Source of the DNA: Actinomycetota bacterium
GTDB taxonomy: Bacteria; Actinomycetota; Nitriliruptoria; Nitriliruptorales; Nitriliruptoraceae
NCBI GenBank assembly: GCA_019347575.1
Contig: JAHWKY010000004.1
Coordinates: forward strand, 142,696-206,695
Length of the DNA stretch: 64,000 nucleotides
Direction: 5' to 3'
A program made the translations under genes and the position numbers. Numbering within the stretch: position 1 is the first letter of the stretch; each line of letters opens with the position of its first letter. The notes beneath the pieces were generated by a model, which was not told the DNA's origin, ran no database searches, and saw only the letters and a list, made by a program, of their open reading frames with translations. Positions 16,931 through 25,083 of the stretch are shown here, piece by piece.

Positions 16931-17767
16931 TCAGAAGAGCGCGTTGGCCAGCTCGCGGCGCCCCGTCTTCACCAGCGGGTCGGTGTCACCGAGGATGGTG
17001 AACAGCTGTACCAACTGGTCACGGGCCGCATCCCGCGTCGCTCCACCGAGCCTCACGGCCCTCAGGAGGTGATCGATCGCGGCGCGATACTCGCCGGTCG
17101 CTGCCAGAGCGCGGCCGAGCTCGAGCTGCGCCGCGGCGTCCGTCGGATCGGCGCCCGCGGCGGTGCGGAGGACGTCGAGGTCGAGGGAGTCGGCGAATGC
17201 CAGCTGGGCCTTGGCGGCGATCGCCTCGGCCGACACCTCGGGGCGATGCGGGGAGACGAGATCGAGCGCGCGCTGCGGGTCGTCATCGAGCACGAGCTCT
17301 GCGAGGCCGAGCGCCGCCCCGAGGTGCCTGCCGTCCAGCTCGAGCGCCTCCTCGAACGTTGCTGCGGCGCCGGCGGGATCGTTCGGCAGGCGCGCGGCCG
17401 CCTGGGTGGCCAGCCGGTCCGCCGCGGTCGGGGCGATGCGGTCGAGGAACGCCTCGATCTGCTGTGGGGGCAACGCGCCCGTGAACTGGTCGACCAGCTT
17501 GCCGTCCTTGAACGCCTTCACCGCGGGGATGCCCCGGATCCCGAACTGCGCAGCGAGCTGCTGGTTGCGGTCGACGTCGACCTTCGCGAGCACGATGTCC
17601 CCGTTCCGTGCCGTCACGGCCGCCTCGAGGGCGGGACCCAGGGTGCGGCACGGCCCGCACCACGCGGCCCAGAAGTCCACGACGACGGGGACGTCCTTCG
17701 ACCGCTCGATGACGGCGGTCTGGAAGTCGGCCGTCTCGACGTCCTGCACGTGCGAGCTCGTGCTCAC
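16931..17767 (-). CDS. Thioredoxin-domain TPR protein (YbbN/CnoX-like)
   Basis: A 278-residue cytosolic protein with an N-terminal thioredoxin domain (about 12-115) and a C-terminal TPR-like helical region (about 125-278). The active site is WCGPC (Cys37 and Cys40) in VVVDFWAAWCGPCRTLGPAL, and the cis-Pro is in IRGIPAVKAFKDGK. The helical part has repeated LELGRALAATGEYRAAIDHL-like units. The architecture matches CnoX/YbbN, a redox-active holdase that hands clients to GroEL or DnaK. In Escherichia coli YbbN the motif is degenerate, whereas here both cysteines are kept. GTG 17767 follows TAGGAG. It is divergent from the LVIVD gene, with a shared 164-bp promoter region. Confidence 0.88.
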   Translation of the reverse strand: MSTSSHVQDVETADFQTAVIERSKDVPVVVDFWAAWCGPCRTLGPALEAAVTARNGDIVLAKVDVDRNQQLAAQFGIRGIPAVKAFKDGKLVDQFTGALPPQQIEAFLDRIAPTAADRLATQAAARLPNDPAGAAATFEEALELDGRHLGAALGLAELVLDDDPQRALDLVSPHRPEVSAEAIAAKAQLAFADSLDLDVLRTAAGADPTDAAAQLELGRALAATGEYRAAIDHLLRAVRLGGATRDAARDQLVQLFTILGDTDPLVKTGRRELANALF

Positions 17768-17931
17768 GGTGGGCTCCTATCGTTGGGTGGCCGTCAGGAT
17801 GCGGAGGATGGCGCTCGGAGCCCCCGAACGCACAGTCGACCCCGTCCTGACGGTCGCACTCACAGGCAGGAACGCCGCTGGCGAGCGTCGAAGTCCCGAT
17901 CGAACGATCCCACCCACCAACGGAGCACTCG
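17768..17931. promoter_or_regulatory. Divergent intergenic promoter region
   Basis: 164 bases between the starts of the thioredoxin-TPR gene and the LVIVD-repeat gene, necessarily containing both 5' regions. I see the ribosome site TAGGAG for the minus-strand gene but no convincing -35/-10 pair for either gene. Confidence 0.35.
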
Positions 17932-19431
17932 ATGCGTCGGTCCTCGATCGCCGCCCTGACGGCCGGTCTTCTCGTCGCGCTGGCCGCCCCCGCCTCGGCC
18001 CACCCCACCGTCCCCCTGGCGCCGACACTGCCCACCGACCTGACCCACGCCAAGACCGACAACCTCGAGTACCACGGACGCTTCCCCGAGCACACGGGGA
18101 ACGCCGGGGGACGGGTTCTGGGGGACCGTTACTACGTCACCGACCCGCGGGGCGTGTACGTCTACGACGTCTCCACACCGGAGTCGCCCGAGCTGCTGGG
18201 GTTCACTCCGCTCTTCCAGCACGCGGCCGGCCTCGGAGCGACCGGGATCGCGCTCGCCCAGGAGGATCCCGACACCAACGGCGAGATCCTGCTCGTCGAC
18301 GGCAGCCCGCTGCCCAACGGTGACACCGCCCTCCAGGTCGTCGACGTCAGTGATCCCGCTGAGGGCGTGGCGATTATCGGGACCGCCGACGTGACGGACC
18401 ACACCTGGACCTGCGTCAGCGGCGAGGTCGATGGCGAGGTCAACAGCTGTGCCTACGCCTACGGACGGACCGGCTACATCGTCGACCTCACCGACCCGAC
18501 GAACCCGACGCTGCTGCCGGGCCGCTGGCGCCAGCACGTCGGCTACGGATCGACCAGCAACGATCCGTACGCGCACGACCTGACCGAGGTCGCGCCCGGA
18601 CTCGTCATCGCTGCCGGCGCGAGCCTGGTGTTCATGGACACCACAGATCCGGCCGCGCCGGTGCTCCTCAACCGGATCGAGCAGCCGGGCCGCTGGCACA
18701 CCTTCGGGTACCACGCCGTCGAGTGGGCCAACGAGGGCCGCGACCCGATCCTCGTCGCCGGCACCGAGATCCCCCCGACCGCGGACGAGCGCGCTGGCAG
18801 CGAGTGCGACGAGGGACCGACCAAGGCCGCGGTCATCGACACGTGGGACACGACCACGTTCCTCGCCGCCTATGACGCCTGGAAGGCGGGCGAGGAGGGC
18901 GCGACGCTCGAGGACGTCCGCGCCGCGGAGTTCGCCTTGCTCGACTCCTTCGACGCCGGTTCGAGCGGGATCTTCCTCGACGGCGAAGCGACCGGCAACG
19001 TCCTCTACTGCGCCCACTGGATGGAACTGCACCCCGAGTTCGACGGTGGCGGCAAGATGGTCGTCGGGTACTACAACCGCGGGACCCGCTTCGTCGACAT
19101 CGCCCCGGACGGGACGATGAGCGAGATCGCGTGGATCGTGGGGGCGGACGGCTTCACCGGATCGGCGCAGTGGGTCAGCGGCGACGTCGTCTACATCCAC
19201 GACTACACCCGGGGGATGGAGGTCGTGGAGCTCGGCGAGGAGCCCGCCACGGGCGTCCACCACGCACAGGGCGATGCGGTGGCACCTTCGAGCGTGACCC
19301 TCCTGGCCGCGGAGGCAGGTGGCGGGGTCCCCGCCGCCAGCACGATCCCTGCCAGCTTGGGGCTTCTGCTCCTCGCCGTCGAGCTGTGGCGCCGTCGCCG
19401 GCACGCAGCAGCCGCGGATCTCACCGTCTGA
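17932..19431 (+). CDS. Secreted LVIVD-repeat protein with C-terminal membrane anchor
   Basis: A 499-residue exported protein. The signal peptide is residues 1-23 (MRRSSIAALTAGLLVALAAP ... ASA). The body has beta-propeller-like units of the LVIVD type: GVYVYDVSTPESPELLGFTP, LQVVDVSDPAEG, GYIVDLTDPTNPTLLPG, LVFMDTTDPAAPVLLNRI and TRFVDIAPDG. A hydrophobic helix near the end (PASLGLLLLAVELW) with RRRRH acts as a stop-transfer anchor; unlike its neighbours it has no LPXTG. A Cys pair in TWTCVSGEVDGEVNSCAY may form a disulphide. The function of LVIVD proteins is unknown; they are surface beta-propellers. The ATG start is preceded only by a weak GGAG. Confidence 0.82.
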   Translation: MRRSSIAALTAGLLVALAAPASAHPTVPLAPTLPTDLTHAKTDNLEYHGRFPEHTGNAGGRVLGDRYYVTDPRGVYVYDVSTPESPELLGFTPLFQHAAGLGATGIALAQEDPDTNGEILLVDGSPLPNGDTALQVVDVSDPAEGVAIIGTADVTDHTWTCVSGEVDGEVNSCAYAYGRTGYIVDLTDPTNPTLLPGRWRQHVGYGSTSNDPYAHDLTEVAPGLVIAAGASLVFMDTTDPAAPVLLNRIEQPGRWHTFGYHAVEWANEGRDPILVAGTEIPPTADERAGSECDEGPTKAAVIDTWDTTTFLAAYDAWKAGEEGATLEDVRAAEFALLDSFDAGSSGIFLDGEATGNVLYCAHWMELHPEFDGGGKMVVGYYNRGTRFVDIAPDGTMSEIAWIVGADGFTGSAQWVSGDVVYIHDYTRGMEVVELGEEPATGVHHAQGDAVAPSSVTLLAAEAGGGVPAASTIPASLGLLLLAVELWRRRRHAAAADLTV

Positions 19432-19440
19432 CCCGGTGAC

Positions 19441-19454
19441 TACCCTCGGTCCCC
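19441..19454 (+). promoter_or_regulatory. Possible leaderless promoter of polA
   Basis: A TACCCT hexamer at 19441-19446 stands 8 nt before the polA ATG and there is no ribosome site between them. A -10 element here would start transcription at about the A of the ATG. No -35 match is visible. Confidence 0.45.
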
Positions 19455-22139
19455 ATGACGGAGGCCGAGGAGCGACCCACGCTCGTCCTGTTGGACGGGC
19501 ACTCGCTGGCGTACCGGGCCTTCTACGCGCTGCCCGATTCGCTGCGTACCCAGACCGGTCAGCTCACGAACGCCGTCTACGGCTTCACGAGCATGCTCAT
19601 CAAGCTGCTGGGGGACCGCCACCCCGACGGCATCGCCGTGTGCTTCGACAAGGGCCGCGACGTGCAGCGCACGGCGGCCTACCCCGAGTACAAGGCCAAC
19701 CGATCCCAGACACCGGACGAGTTCCGGACCCAGCTCGACCTGATCCGCGAGGTGCTCGCGGCGATGACGATCCCCGTCGTCGAGCTCGCGGGGGTGGAGG
19801 CCGACGACGTCATCGCGACGATCGCCGAGCGGGGCAAGGCCAAGGGCTTCCACGTGCTGATCCTCACCGGCGACCGCGACACGTTCCAGCTGGTCGACGA
19901 CGACCTCACGGTGCTCTACACGGCGCGGGGCGTGAGCGACATCCGCGAGATGACCCCGCCGGAGGTCGAGGAGAAGTACGGCATCCCACCTGACCGGTAC
20001 GTCGAGTACGCGGCCCTGCGCGGCGACAACTCCGACAACCTCCCCGGCGTGCCCGGGGTCGGCGAGAAGACCGCCGCGAAGCTGATCACCGAGTTCGGTC
20101 ACCTCGACGGCATCTACGCCCACCTCGACCAGATCAGCGGCAAGAAGGTCCCCGCGATGCTCGCGGAGCACCGTGATCAGGTCTACATCAACCGCAGCAT
20201 CATGACCCTGCGCCGTGATCTGGCCGACCTCGAGGTCGACCTCGCCGACCTGCGCATCACCCACATCGACGCCGACGCGGTCCGCGGCCTGTTCGGGACC
20301 CTGGAGTTCCGCGCCCTCTACGACCGGCTCGTCGACGAAGTGCTCGGTGATGTCGAGGAGGAGGAGGCCGCAGGCTTCGACACCGCGCCCCGCCACCTCG
20401 GGGCGGGCGAGCTGCGGGAGTGGCTCGACGGACTGACCGGACCTCTCGCCATCGTGCCCCTGACCGAGCGGCCCGTCCCGCACCTGCGCTGGGTGTCCAT
20501 CGGCCTGGCGGCTGTCGGACGGAGCCCGGCCACGGCCGTGCTCGACGATCTGGCCGACGAGGACCGGGCCGCGCTCGCGGACGCACTCGCTGACCATGAG
20601 CTGCCGAAGGTGGTCCACGACGCCAAGGCACTCGACCACGCGGCGTTGTCGCGGGGCTGGGACGTGGCCGGCGTCCGCACCGACACGGAGCTGGCGGCGT
20701 ACCTCATCAACCCCGAGCAGCGGAGCTTCGACCTCGAACGCATCGCGCTGCAGTACCTGTCCCGCACGCTCACGGTCGAGGACGCGGGTGACGACGAGGG
20801 CCAGCTGTCGCTGGGCGTCGAGGACGAGCCGTGGCACGAGCGTGCGCTGCGAGCGCAGGCGACCCTCGAGCTCGCCGAACACCTGCACGGCGAGCTCGTC
20901 GAGCGCGACCAGGTCGAGTTGCACGACGACATCGAACTGCTGCTGGCACCCGTCCTCGCGCGCATGGAACGGGCTGGCATCGCGATCGATCGCTCGGTGC
21001 TCGACGAGATCCGTGGACGGCTCGCCGAACGGGCGGCCGAGCTCGAGCGCGAGGTCTGGGACCACGCCGGCGAGCGCTTCAACGTGGGATCGGGACCGCA
21101 GCTGCAGGAGGTGCTGTTCGACCAGCTCGGGCTGCCCAAGACCCGGCGTATCAAGACCGGCTACTCGACCGACGCCACCCAGCTCCAGAACATCATCGAC
21201 GCCCACCCGATCGTCCAGGCGATCCTCGACTGGCGCGAGGTCACCAAGCTGCTGTCGACCTACATCGACGCCCTCCCGCCGCTGATCGACGACGAGACCG
21301 GCCGGGTCCACACGACCCTCAGCCAGACGACAGCCGCGACGGGGCGGCTCGCCTCATCCAACCCCAACCTGCAGAACATCCCGGTACGCCGCGAGGAAGG
21401 CCGCGAGATACGCCGGGCGTTCACCGCAGGCGAGGGCTACGACACGCTGATGGTCGCCGACTACAGCCAGATCGAGCTGCGCATCATGGCCCACCTGTGT
21501 CAGGACGACGGGCTGCTCGAGGCGTTCGGGTCCGGCGAGGACATCCACGCCACCACCGCGGCCAAGGTGTTCGACCTGCCGCTCGAGCACGTCGACGCCG
21601 CCCTCCGGGACCGTGCGAAGGCGATCAACTACGGCTTGGCGTACGGCCTGACCTCGTTCGGGTTGAGCCAGCAGCTCGGCATCCCACCGGATGAAGCGCA
21701 GGAGATCGTCGATGCCTACATGGAGCGCTTCCCGGACGTCGCCGGGTTCCTGCGGGGCGCGGTCGAGACCGCGCGCAAGACCGGGTTCACCCGCACGCTC
21801 TTCGGGCGTCGGCGCTACCTGCCCGACCTGCTGTCGGACAACCGCAACCGCCGGGGCATGGCGGAGCGCATGGCCCTCAACGCCCCGATCCAGGGGACGG
21901 CCGCCGACATCATCAAGCTCGCGATGGTCCGGGTCGATCGTGCCCTCGCTGAGACCAGCCTGCGCATCCAGATGCTCCTGCAGGTCCACGACGAGCTGAT
22001 CTTCGAGGTCGCCGACGACGATCTCGACGAGGCCCGGGAGCTCGTCGTCACCGAGATGTGCGCCGTCGCCGACCTCGACGTGCCGTTGGAGGTTGACACC
22101 GCCGCCGGCGTCACCTGGTTCGACGCCCAGAAGCACTGA
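19455..22139 (+). CDS. polA: DNA polymerase I
   Basis: An 894-residue polymerase that fills gaps in excision repair and replaces Okazaki primers. An N-terminal 5'-nuclease domain (about 1-300) has LVLLDGHSLAYRAFYAL, VCFDKGRDVQRTAAYPEYKA, VEADDVIAT, LTGDRDTFQL and the helix-hairpin-helix VPGVGEKTAAKLI. A middle exonuclease-like domain (about 305-500) lacks the DxE and Tyr-x3-Asp metal ligands, so proofreading is probably lost. The polymerase domain (about 520-894) has motif A DYSQIELRIMAH, motif B RDRAKAINYGLAYG and motif C LQVHDELIFEV. The length fits actinobacterial PolA. It opens the conserved polA-rpsA-coaE-uvrB block and supports the UvrABC genes downstream. Confidence 0.97.
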   Translation: MTEAEERPTLVLLDGHSLAYRAFYALPDSLRTQTGQLTNAVYGFTSMLIKLLGDRHPDGIAVCFDKGRDVQRTAAYPEYKANRSQTPDEFRTQLDLIREVLAAMTIPVVELAGVEADDVIATIAERGKAKGFHVLILTGDRDTFQLVDDDLTVLYTARGVSDIREMTPPEVEEKYGIPPDRYVEYAALRGDNSDNLPGVPGVGEKTAAKLITEFGHLDGIYAHLDQISGKKVPAMLAEHRDQVYINRSIMTLRRDLADLEVDLADLRITHIDADAVRGLFGTLEFRALYDRLVDEVLGDVEEEEAAGFDTAPRHLGAGELREWLDGLTGPLAIVPLTERPVPHLRWVSIGLAAVGRSPATAVLDDLADEDRAALADALADHELPKVVHDAKALDHAALSRGWDVAGVRTDTELAAYLINPEQRSFDLERIALQYLSRTLTVEDAGDDEGQLSLGVEDEPWHERALRAQATLELAEHLHGELVERDQVELHDDIELLLAPVLARMERAGIAIDRSVLDEIRGRLAERAAELEREVWDHAGERFNVGSGPQLQEVLFDQLGLPKTRRIKTGYSTDATQLQNIIDAHPIVQAILDWREVTKLLSTYIDALPPLIDDETGRVHTTLSQTTAATGRLASSNPNLQNIPVRREEGREIRRAFTAGEGYDTLMVADYSQIELRIMAHLCQDDGLLEAFGSGEDIHATTAAKVFDLPLEHVDAALRDRAKAINYGLAYGLTSFGLSQQLGIPPDEAQEIVDAYMERFPDVAGFLRGAVETARKTGFTRTLFGRRRYLPDLLSDNRNRRGMAERMALNAPIQGTAADIIKLAMVRVDRALAETSLRIQMLLQVHDELIFEVADDDLDEARELVVTEMCAVADLDVPLEVDTAAGVTWFDAQKH

Positions 22140-22144
22140 CCTTG

Positions 22145-22165
22145 GCGACGGCGCATCCGCGTCGC
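22145..22165 (+). repeat. 3'-end hairpin with GCATCC loop (copy 2, after polA)
   Basis: GCGACG (22145-22150) pairs with CGTCGC (22160-22165) around GCGCATCCG. It starts 6 nt after the polA stop. Same loop and 3' arm as the copies after the thioredoxin-TPR gene and uvrB. Confidence 0.6.
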
Positions 22166-22240
22166 TGGTCACGAACTTGAATCTGAATACCTGGGCACAT
22201 CAGCGTGTACCCAACCATTCAAGTTCGCGAGCCAGCGACG
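22160..22240. repeat. Long imperfect inverted repeat downstream of polA
   Basis: Left arm 22160-22182 and right arm 22217-22240 match over about 23 nt. CGTCGCTGG opposes CCAGCGACG and CGAACTTGAAT opposes ATTCAAGTTCG, with three unmatched central bases. The 34-nt interior holds a second small palindrome (GGGCAC...GTGTACCC). The element is richer in A and T than its surroundings. It could be a strong RNA hairpin (terminator or mRNA end) or the remnant of a small terminal-inverted-repeat element. Confidence 0.6.
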
Positions 22241-22290
22241 AGTCGCGGGCGGACCGTGAGGCGGTTTCTGACGCTCCCCGAGGGCCTCGC

Positions 22291-22620
22291 GTGTTCCTCG
22301 AGGTGCCGCCGGCGGGTGAGGTCAGGGCCGACTTCGTCGGGGAAGATCCGGTCTTCGTTGTTCACGGTCAGGACGGTGCCGTGCGCGTGCTCGACGCGGT
22401 GAGCCCGCACAGACGGCCAGACTTCCGCAAGGTGCTGGCGTGGTGCTAGGCCAGCGAGCAGTTCGAGGATCTGTGGCACGGGTCCCGGTTCGACCGGAAC
22501 GGGACGTGGCTGCGCGGCCCCGCTCCGACGGGTCTGGCGAGCTACGTGGTGACGTGGTCAGGGTCAGGTCGCGTGCTGGTGGGAGAGCGGCAACCACCCC
22601 GCCTCGACCTTCGGACCAGG
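22291..22620 (+). pseudogene. Decayed Rieske-type iron-sulfur domain
   Basis: One frame from GTG 22291 reads VFLEVPPAGEV, DPVFVVHGQDGAVRVLDAVS, PHRRPDFRKVLAWC, then a TAG at 22447-22449. It continues in the same frame with ASEQFEDLWHGSRFDRNG, TWLRGPAPTGLASYVV. This is the layout of a Rieske [2Fe-2S] domain (C-x-H ... C-x2-H-G-S-x-F-D ... RGPA). However, the first ligand Cys is Ser (SPHR) and the second is Asp (DLWHG), and the frame is broken by the stop. The two conserved His remain. It would not bind a cluster and is best read as a pseudogene of a small Rieske ferredoxin. The boundaries are approximate. Confidence 0.55.
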
Positions 22621-22887
22621 CCGAGCCGAGGGTCGAGGGCGAGCCGTGCGATGCGAAGACCGCGCTGTACGGTTCCGGGCATCCGGCAGATCCCGCAGTC
22701 CTCGACGGCGTGGTGGTTCACCACGCCTCGCCTGGGATCGGCCTGTGGTACCCGACGCCGGAGCGGATGCTGGGTCAGGTTCAGACGCACCCGAAGCAGA
22801 TCCACTTTGTCCCCCGATCCGATCGGATATGCGATCAGACCGGGTGATGAAGTTGCGCAGCCGAGGGGGGAGGAACCCTGCCGCTGG
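22621..22887. other. Intergenic remnant without a convincing gene
   Basis: After the Rieske remnant I see no gene I can support. The stretch has one 9-bp hairpin, GGCGTGGTG-GTT-CACCACGCC (22708-22728), which could terminate the transcripts converging here. Open frames in the region have no recognisable motifs. Confidence 0.4.
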
Positions 22888-23367
22888 TCAGGCGGTGGTC
22901 ACACAGCGGGTGGGGCCCGCATCACGGTCCCAGTCGAGGCCGCCGGCGCCGACGTCGAGGACCTCGATCGCGTAGCGCCCTGCCGGCCCCGTCATCCGGA
23001 ACTCGGCGGCGCCCATCACGTTCGTGTTCGCCGTCCCCGTCCCTGACCGCTCCGGTCCGTCGATACGGGCCTGGACGTAGATGTCGGGGCAGCGGCGCCC
23101 CTCGGCATCCTTCACGGTCAGGCGGAAGCGCACCCGGAGCTCGCCCTCACCTCGCGACTCGGGCTCGAGCGCCCGCAGATCGGCGACGACCAGCGGCTCG
23201 GCGAACAACCCCTTGCGGGGCAGGTCGTCGGGGATCTGGAAGAGCCCGTCGGGCTCGCGGGACGTGTCGGGCACGGGGAGCCTGTCGCGCGCGAGAACGG
23301 GCTCGTACGGTACCCTGCACGGCCTGGCAGCGTTGACGCACGCTCGCGTGCGTGCGATGCTCGCCAC
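22888..23367 (-). CDS. Hypothetical protein, possible beta-sandwich domain
   Basis: Up to 159 residues; the real start may be GTG 23274 or 23313. The last 100 residues look like real coding sequence: LRVRFRLTVKDAEGRRCPDI, YVQARIDGPERSGTGTANTN, VMGAAEFRMTGPAGRYAIEV. They have alternating hydrophobics and an A-E-F-R-M-T-G-P-A-G-R-Y segment, as in Ig-like or carboxypeptidase-regulatory (transthyretin-like) beta-sandwiches. Two Cys (RRCPD and TRCVTTA) could form a disulphide. No signal peptide is seen with the available starts, so the N-terminus may be missing. It is divergent from rpsA and would share its promoter region. I do not recognise the family. Confidence 0.45.
   Translation of the reverse strand: MASIARTRACVNAARPCRVPYEPVLARDRLPVPDTSREPDGLFQIPDDLPRKGLFAEPLVVADLRALEPESRGEGELRVRFRLTVKDAEGRRCPDIYVQARIDGPERSGTGTANTNVMGAAEFRMTGPAGRYAIEVLDVGAGGLDWDRDAGPTRCVTTA
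23331..23359 (+). promoter_or_regulatory. Candidate rpsA promoter
   Basis: TTGACG (23331-23336), a 17-bp spacer, then GATGCT (23354-23359). The -35 is close to consensus and the -10 is weak. Within the spacer GCACGC-TC-GCGTGC is a short palindrome. Transcription from here would give rpsA a leader of about 130 nt. Confidence 0.4.
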
Positions 23368-23498
23368 TCGCGTCGCCTGCCTGCAGCCGGTGTGAGGCAG
23401 CGGACGGGCGCAACAGACCCTCCCAGCCCCGCAGCGCTGTCGGCCTGCGCGACGCGGACAACCGACCTGACCGGACCGAACAAGAGACCGACCACCAC

Positions 23499-25076
23499 AT
23501 GGAACCGACCGACAGCCCGACGCCCGAACAGCCTACGACCGCTCCCGAGGCGTCGACACCCTCGCAGATGGTGGTGCTCAGCGATCCGGGACGTACCCAC
23601 ACCTCGACCGGCGAGGACATCGTCGAGCGAGACGTCAGCGACGAGGACTTCGAGTCGGCGCTCGAGGACACGCTCCGCCCCATGAACGAGGGCGACATCG
23701 TCGAGGGCGTCGTCGTCAAGATCGATCCCGACGAGGTGCTCCTCGACATCAGCTACAAGTCCGAGGGCGTCATCCCGCTGCGTGAGCTGTCGATCAAGGC
23801 GGACGTCGATCCCAACCAGGTCGTGCAGATCGGGGACGTGGTCGAGGCCCTCATCCTCGAGAAGGAGGACGAGGAAGGTCGGCTCGTCCTGTCGAAGAAG
23901 CGTGCCCAGTACGAGCGCGCCTGGGGCACGATCGAGCGCATCTACAACGACGACAAGACCGTCCAGGGCACCGTCATCGAGGTCGTGAAGGGTGGTCTGA
24001 TCCTCGACATCGGACTGCGTGGCTTCCTGCCCGCCTCGCTCGTCGAGATGCGGCGCGTCCGCGACCTCAACCCCTACGTGGGTGAGGTGCTCGAGTGCAA
24101 GATCATCGAGCTGGACAAGAACCGCAACAACGTCGTGTTGTCGCGGCGCAAGTTCCTCGAGGAGACCCAGTCCGAGTTCCGTCAGGAGTTCCTCCAGACG
24201 TTGCAGAAGGGCGAGGTCCGCAAGGGCGTTGTCAGCAGCATCGTCAACTTCGGGGCGTTCGTGGACCTCGGTGGTGTCGACGGCCTCGTGCACGTGTCGG
24301 AGCTGTCGTGGCACCACATCGACCACCCGTCCGAGGTCGTCGAGGTCGGTGACGACGTCGCCGTCGAGGTCCTCGACGTGGACATGGACCGCGAGCGCGT
24401 GTCGCTGTCGCTGAAGTCCACCCAGGAGGATCCGTGGGACAAGTTCGCCCGCGAGAACCAGGTGGGCGACGTGGTCGAGGGCGAGGTCACCAAGCTCGTG
24501 CCGTTCGGGGCCTTCGTCAAGGTCGCCGAGGGCATCGAGGGCCTGGTCCACATCTCCGAGCTGGCCGACCGTCACGTGGAGGTCCCCGAGGCTGTCGTCA
24601 ACGTCGGCGACAAGATCGACATCAAGGTGATCGACATCGACACCGTCCGCCGCCGCATCAGCCTGTCGCTGAAGCAGGTGGCCGGTGGCGACGGTCCGGT
24701 CATCGTCGACGAGCACGACGAGGACGCCGAGCCGACGGTGGCGCACGCGTACACGTCCGGTGGCGAGGAGGACGAGACCCCGCAGAGCACGATGGCCGGA
24801 GCGCTCGCTCAGGCTGGTCTCGTCAAGGAGCCCCAGCTCAGCCCCGAGGAGATGGCTCTGCAGGAGGCGCAGCTCCCGCAGGAGCGGCTCGGCACGCCCG
24901 AGGCCGACGAACCGCAGGCTCCGGTCGGGGACGCGGCGCCGCCCGCGGACGCGGACATCCCGACCGAGGCCGCACCGCTGGATGACGAGACGCCCGCCAG
25001 CGAGTCCGCACCGACCCCCGACGAGGCTCGCGGCGACGACGCAACCCCGGCCGAGGGCGACGACACCACCGCCTGA
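23499..25076 (+). CDS. rpsA: 30S ribosomal protein S1
   Basis: A 525-residue S1 protein that binds mRNA on the 30S subunit and helps structured messages initiate. Four S1 OB-fold repeats are visible at about residues 65-134, 152-218, 238-306 and 323-392. The last two carry the typical signatures VVSSIVNFGAFVDLGGVDGL and VTKLVPFGAFVKVAEGIEGL with HVSELS and HISELA. The acidic, Pro/Ala-rich tail of about 125 residues is low complexity and probably disordered. Four repeats is the actinobacterial arrangement, against six in Escherichia coli. ATG 23499 has only a weak AAGAGA upstream, which is usual for S1 genes, whose leaders are autoregulated. It is followed after 7 nt by coaE. Confidence 0.97.
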   Translation: MEPTDSPTPEQPTTAPEASTPSQMVVLSDPGRTHTSTGEDIVERDVSDEDFESALEDTLRPMNEGDIVEGVVVKIDPDEVLLDISYKSEGVIPLRELSIKADVDPNQVVQIGDVVEALILEKEDEEGRLVLSKKRAQYERAWGTIERIYNDDKTVQGTVIEVVKGGLILDIGLRGFLPASLVEMRRVRDLNPYVGEVLECKIIELDKNRNNVVLSRRKFLEETQSEFRQEFLQTLQKGEVRKGVVSSIVNFGAFVDLGGVDGLVHVSELSWHHIDHPSEVVEVGDDVAVEVLDVDMDRERVSLSLKSTQEDPWDKFARENQVGDVVEGEVTKLVPFGAFVKVAEGIEGLVHISELADRHVEVPEAVVNVGDKIDIKVIDIDTVRRRISLSLKQVAGGDGPVIVDEHDEDAEPTVAHAYTSGGEEDETPQSTMAGALAQAGLVKEPQLSPEEMALQEAQLPQERLGTPEADEPQAPVGDAAPPADADIPTEAAPLDDETPASESAPTPDEARGDDATPAEGDDTTA

Positions 25077-25083
25077 TCGGCGC

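Noticed and set aside
19440..21311. A 623-codon open frame on the minus strand across polA
   Set aside because: Antisense shadow of a conserved gene in GC-rich DNA. Its translation is low-complexity Arg/Val/Asp/Leu without motifs, while polA on the plus strand has every family motif.
22440..22847. Possible gene downstream of polA
   Set aside because: No motifs, Arg-rich composition, and it overlaps the better-supported Rieske remnant in another frame.
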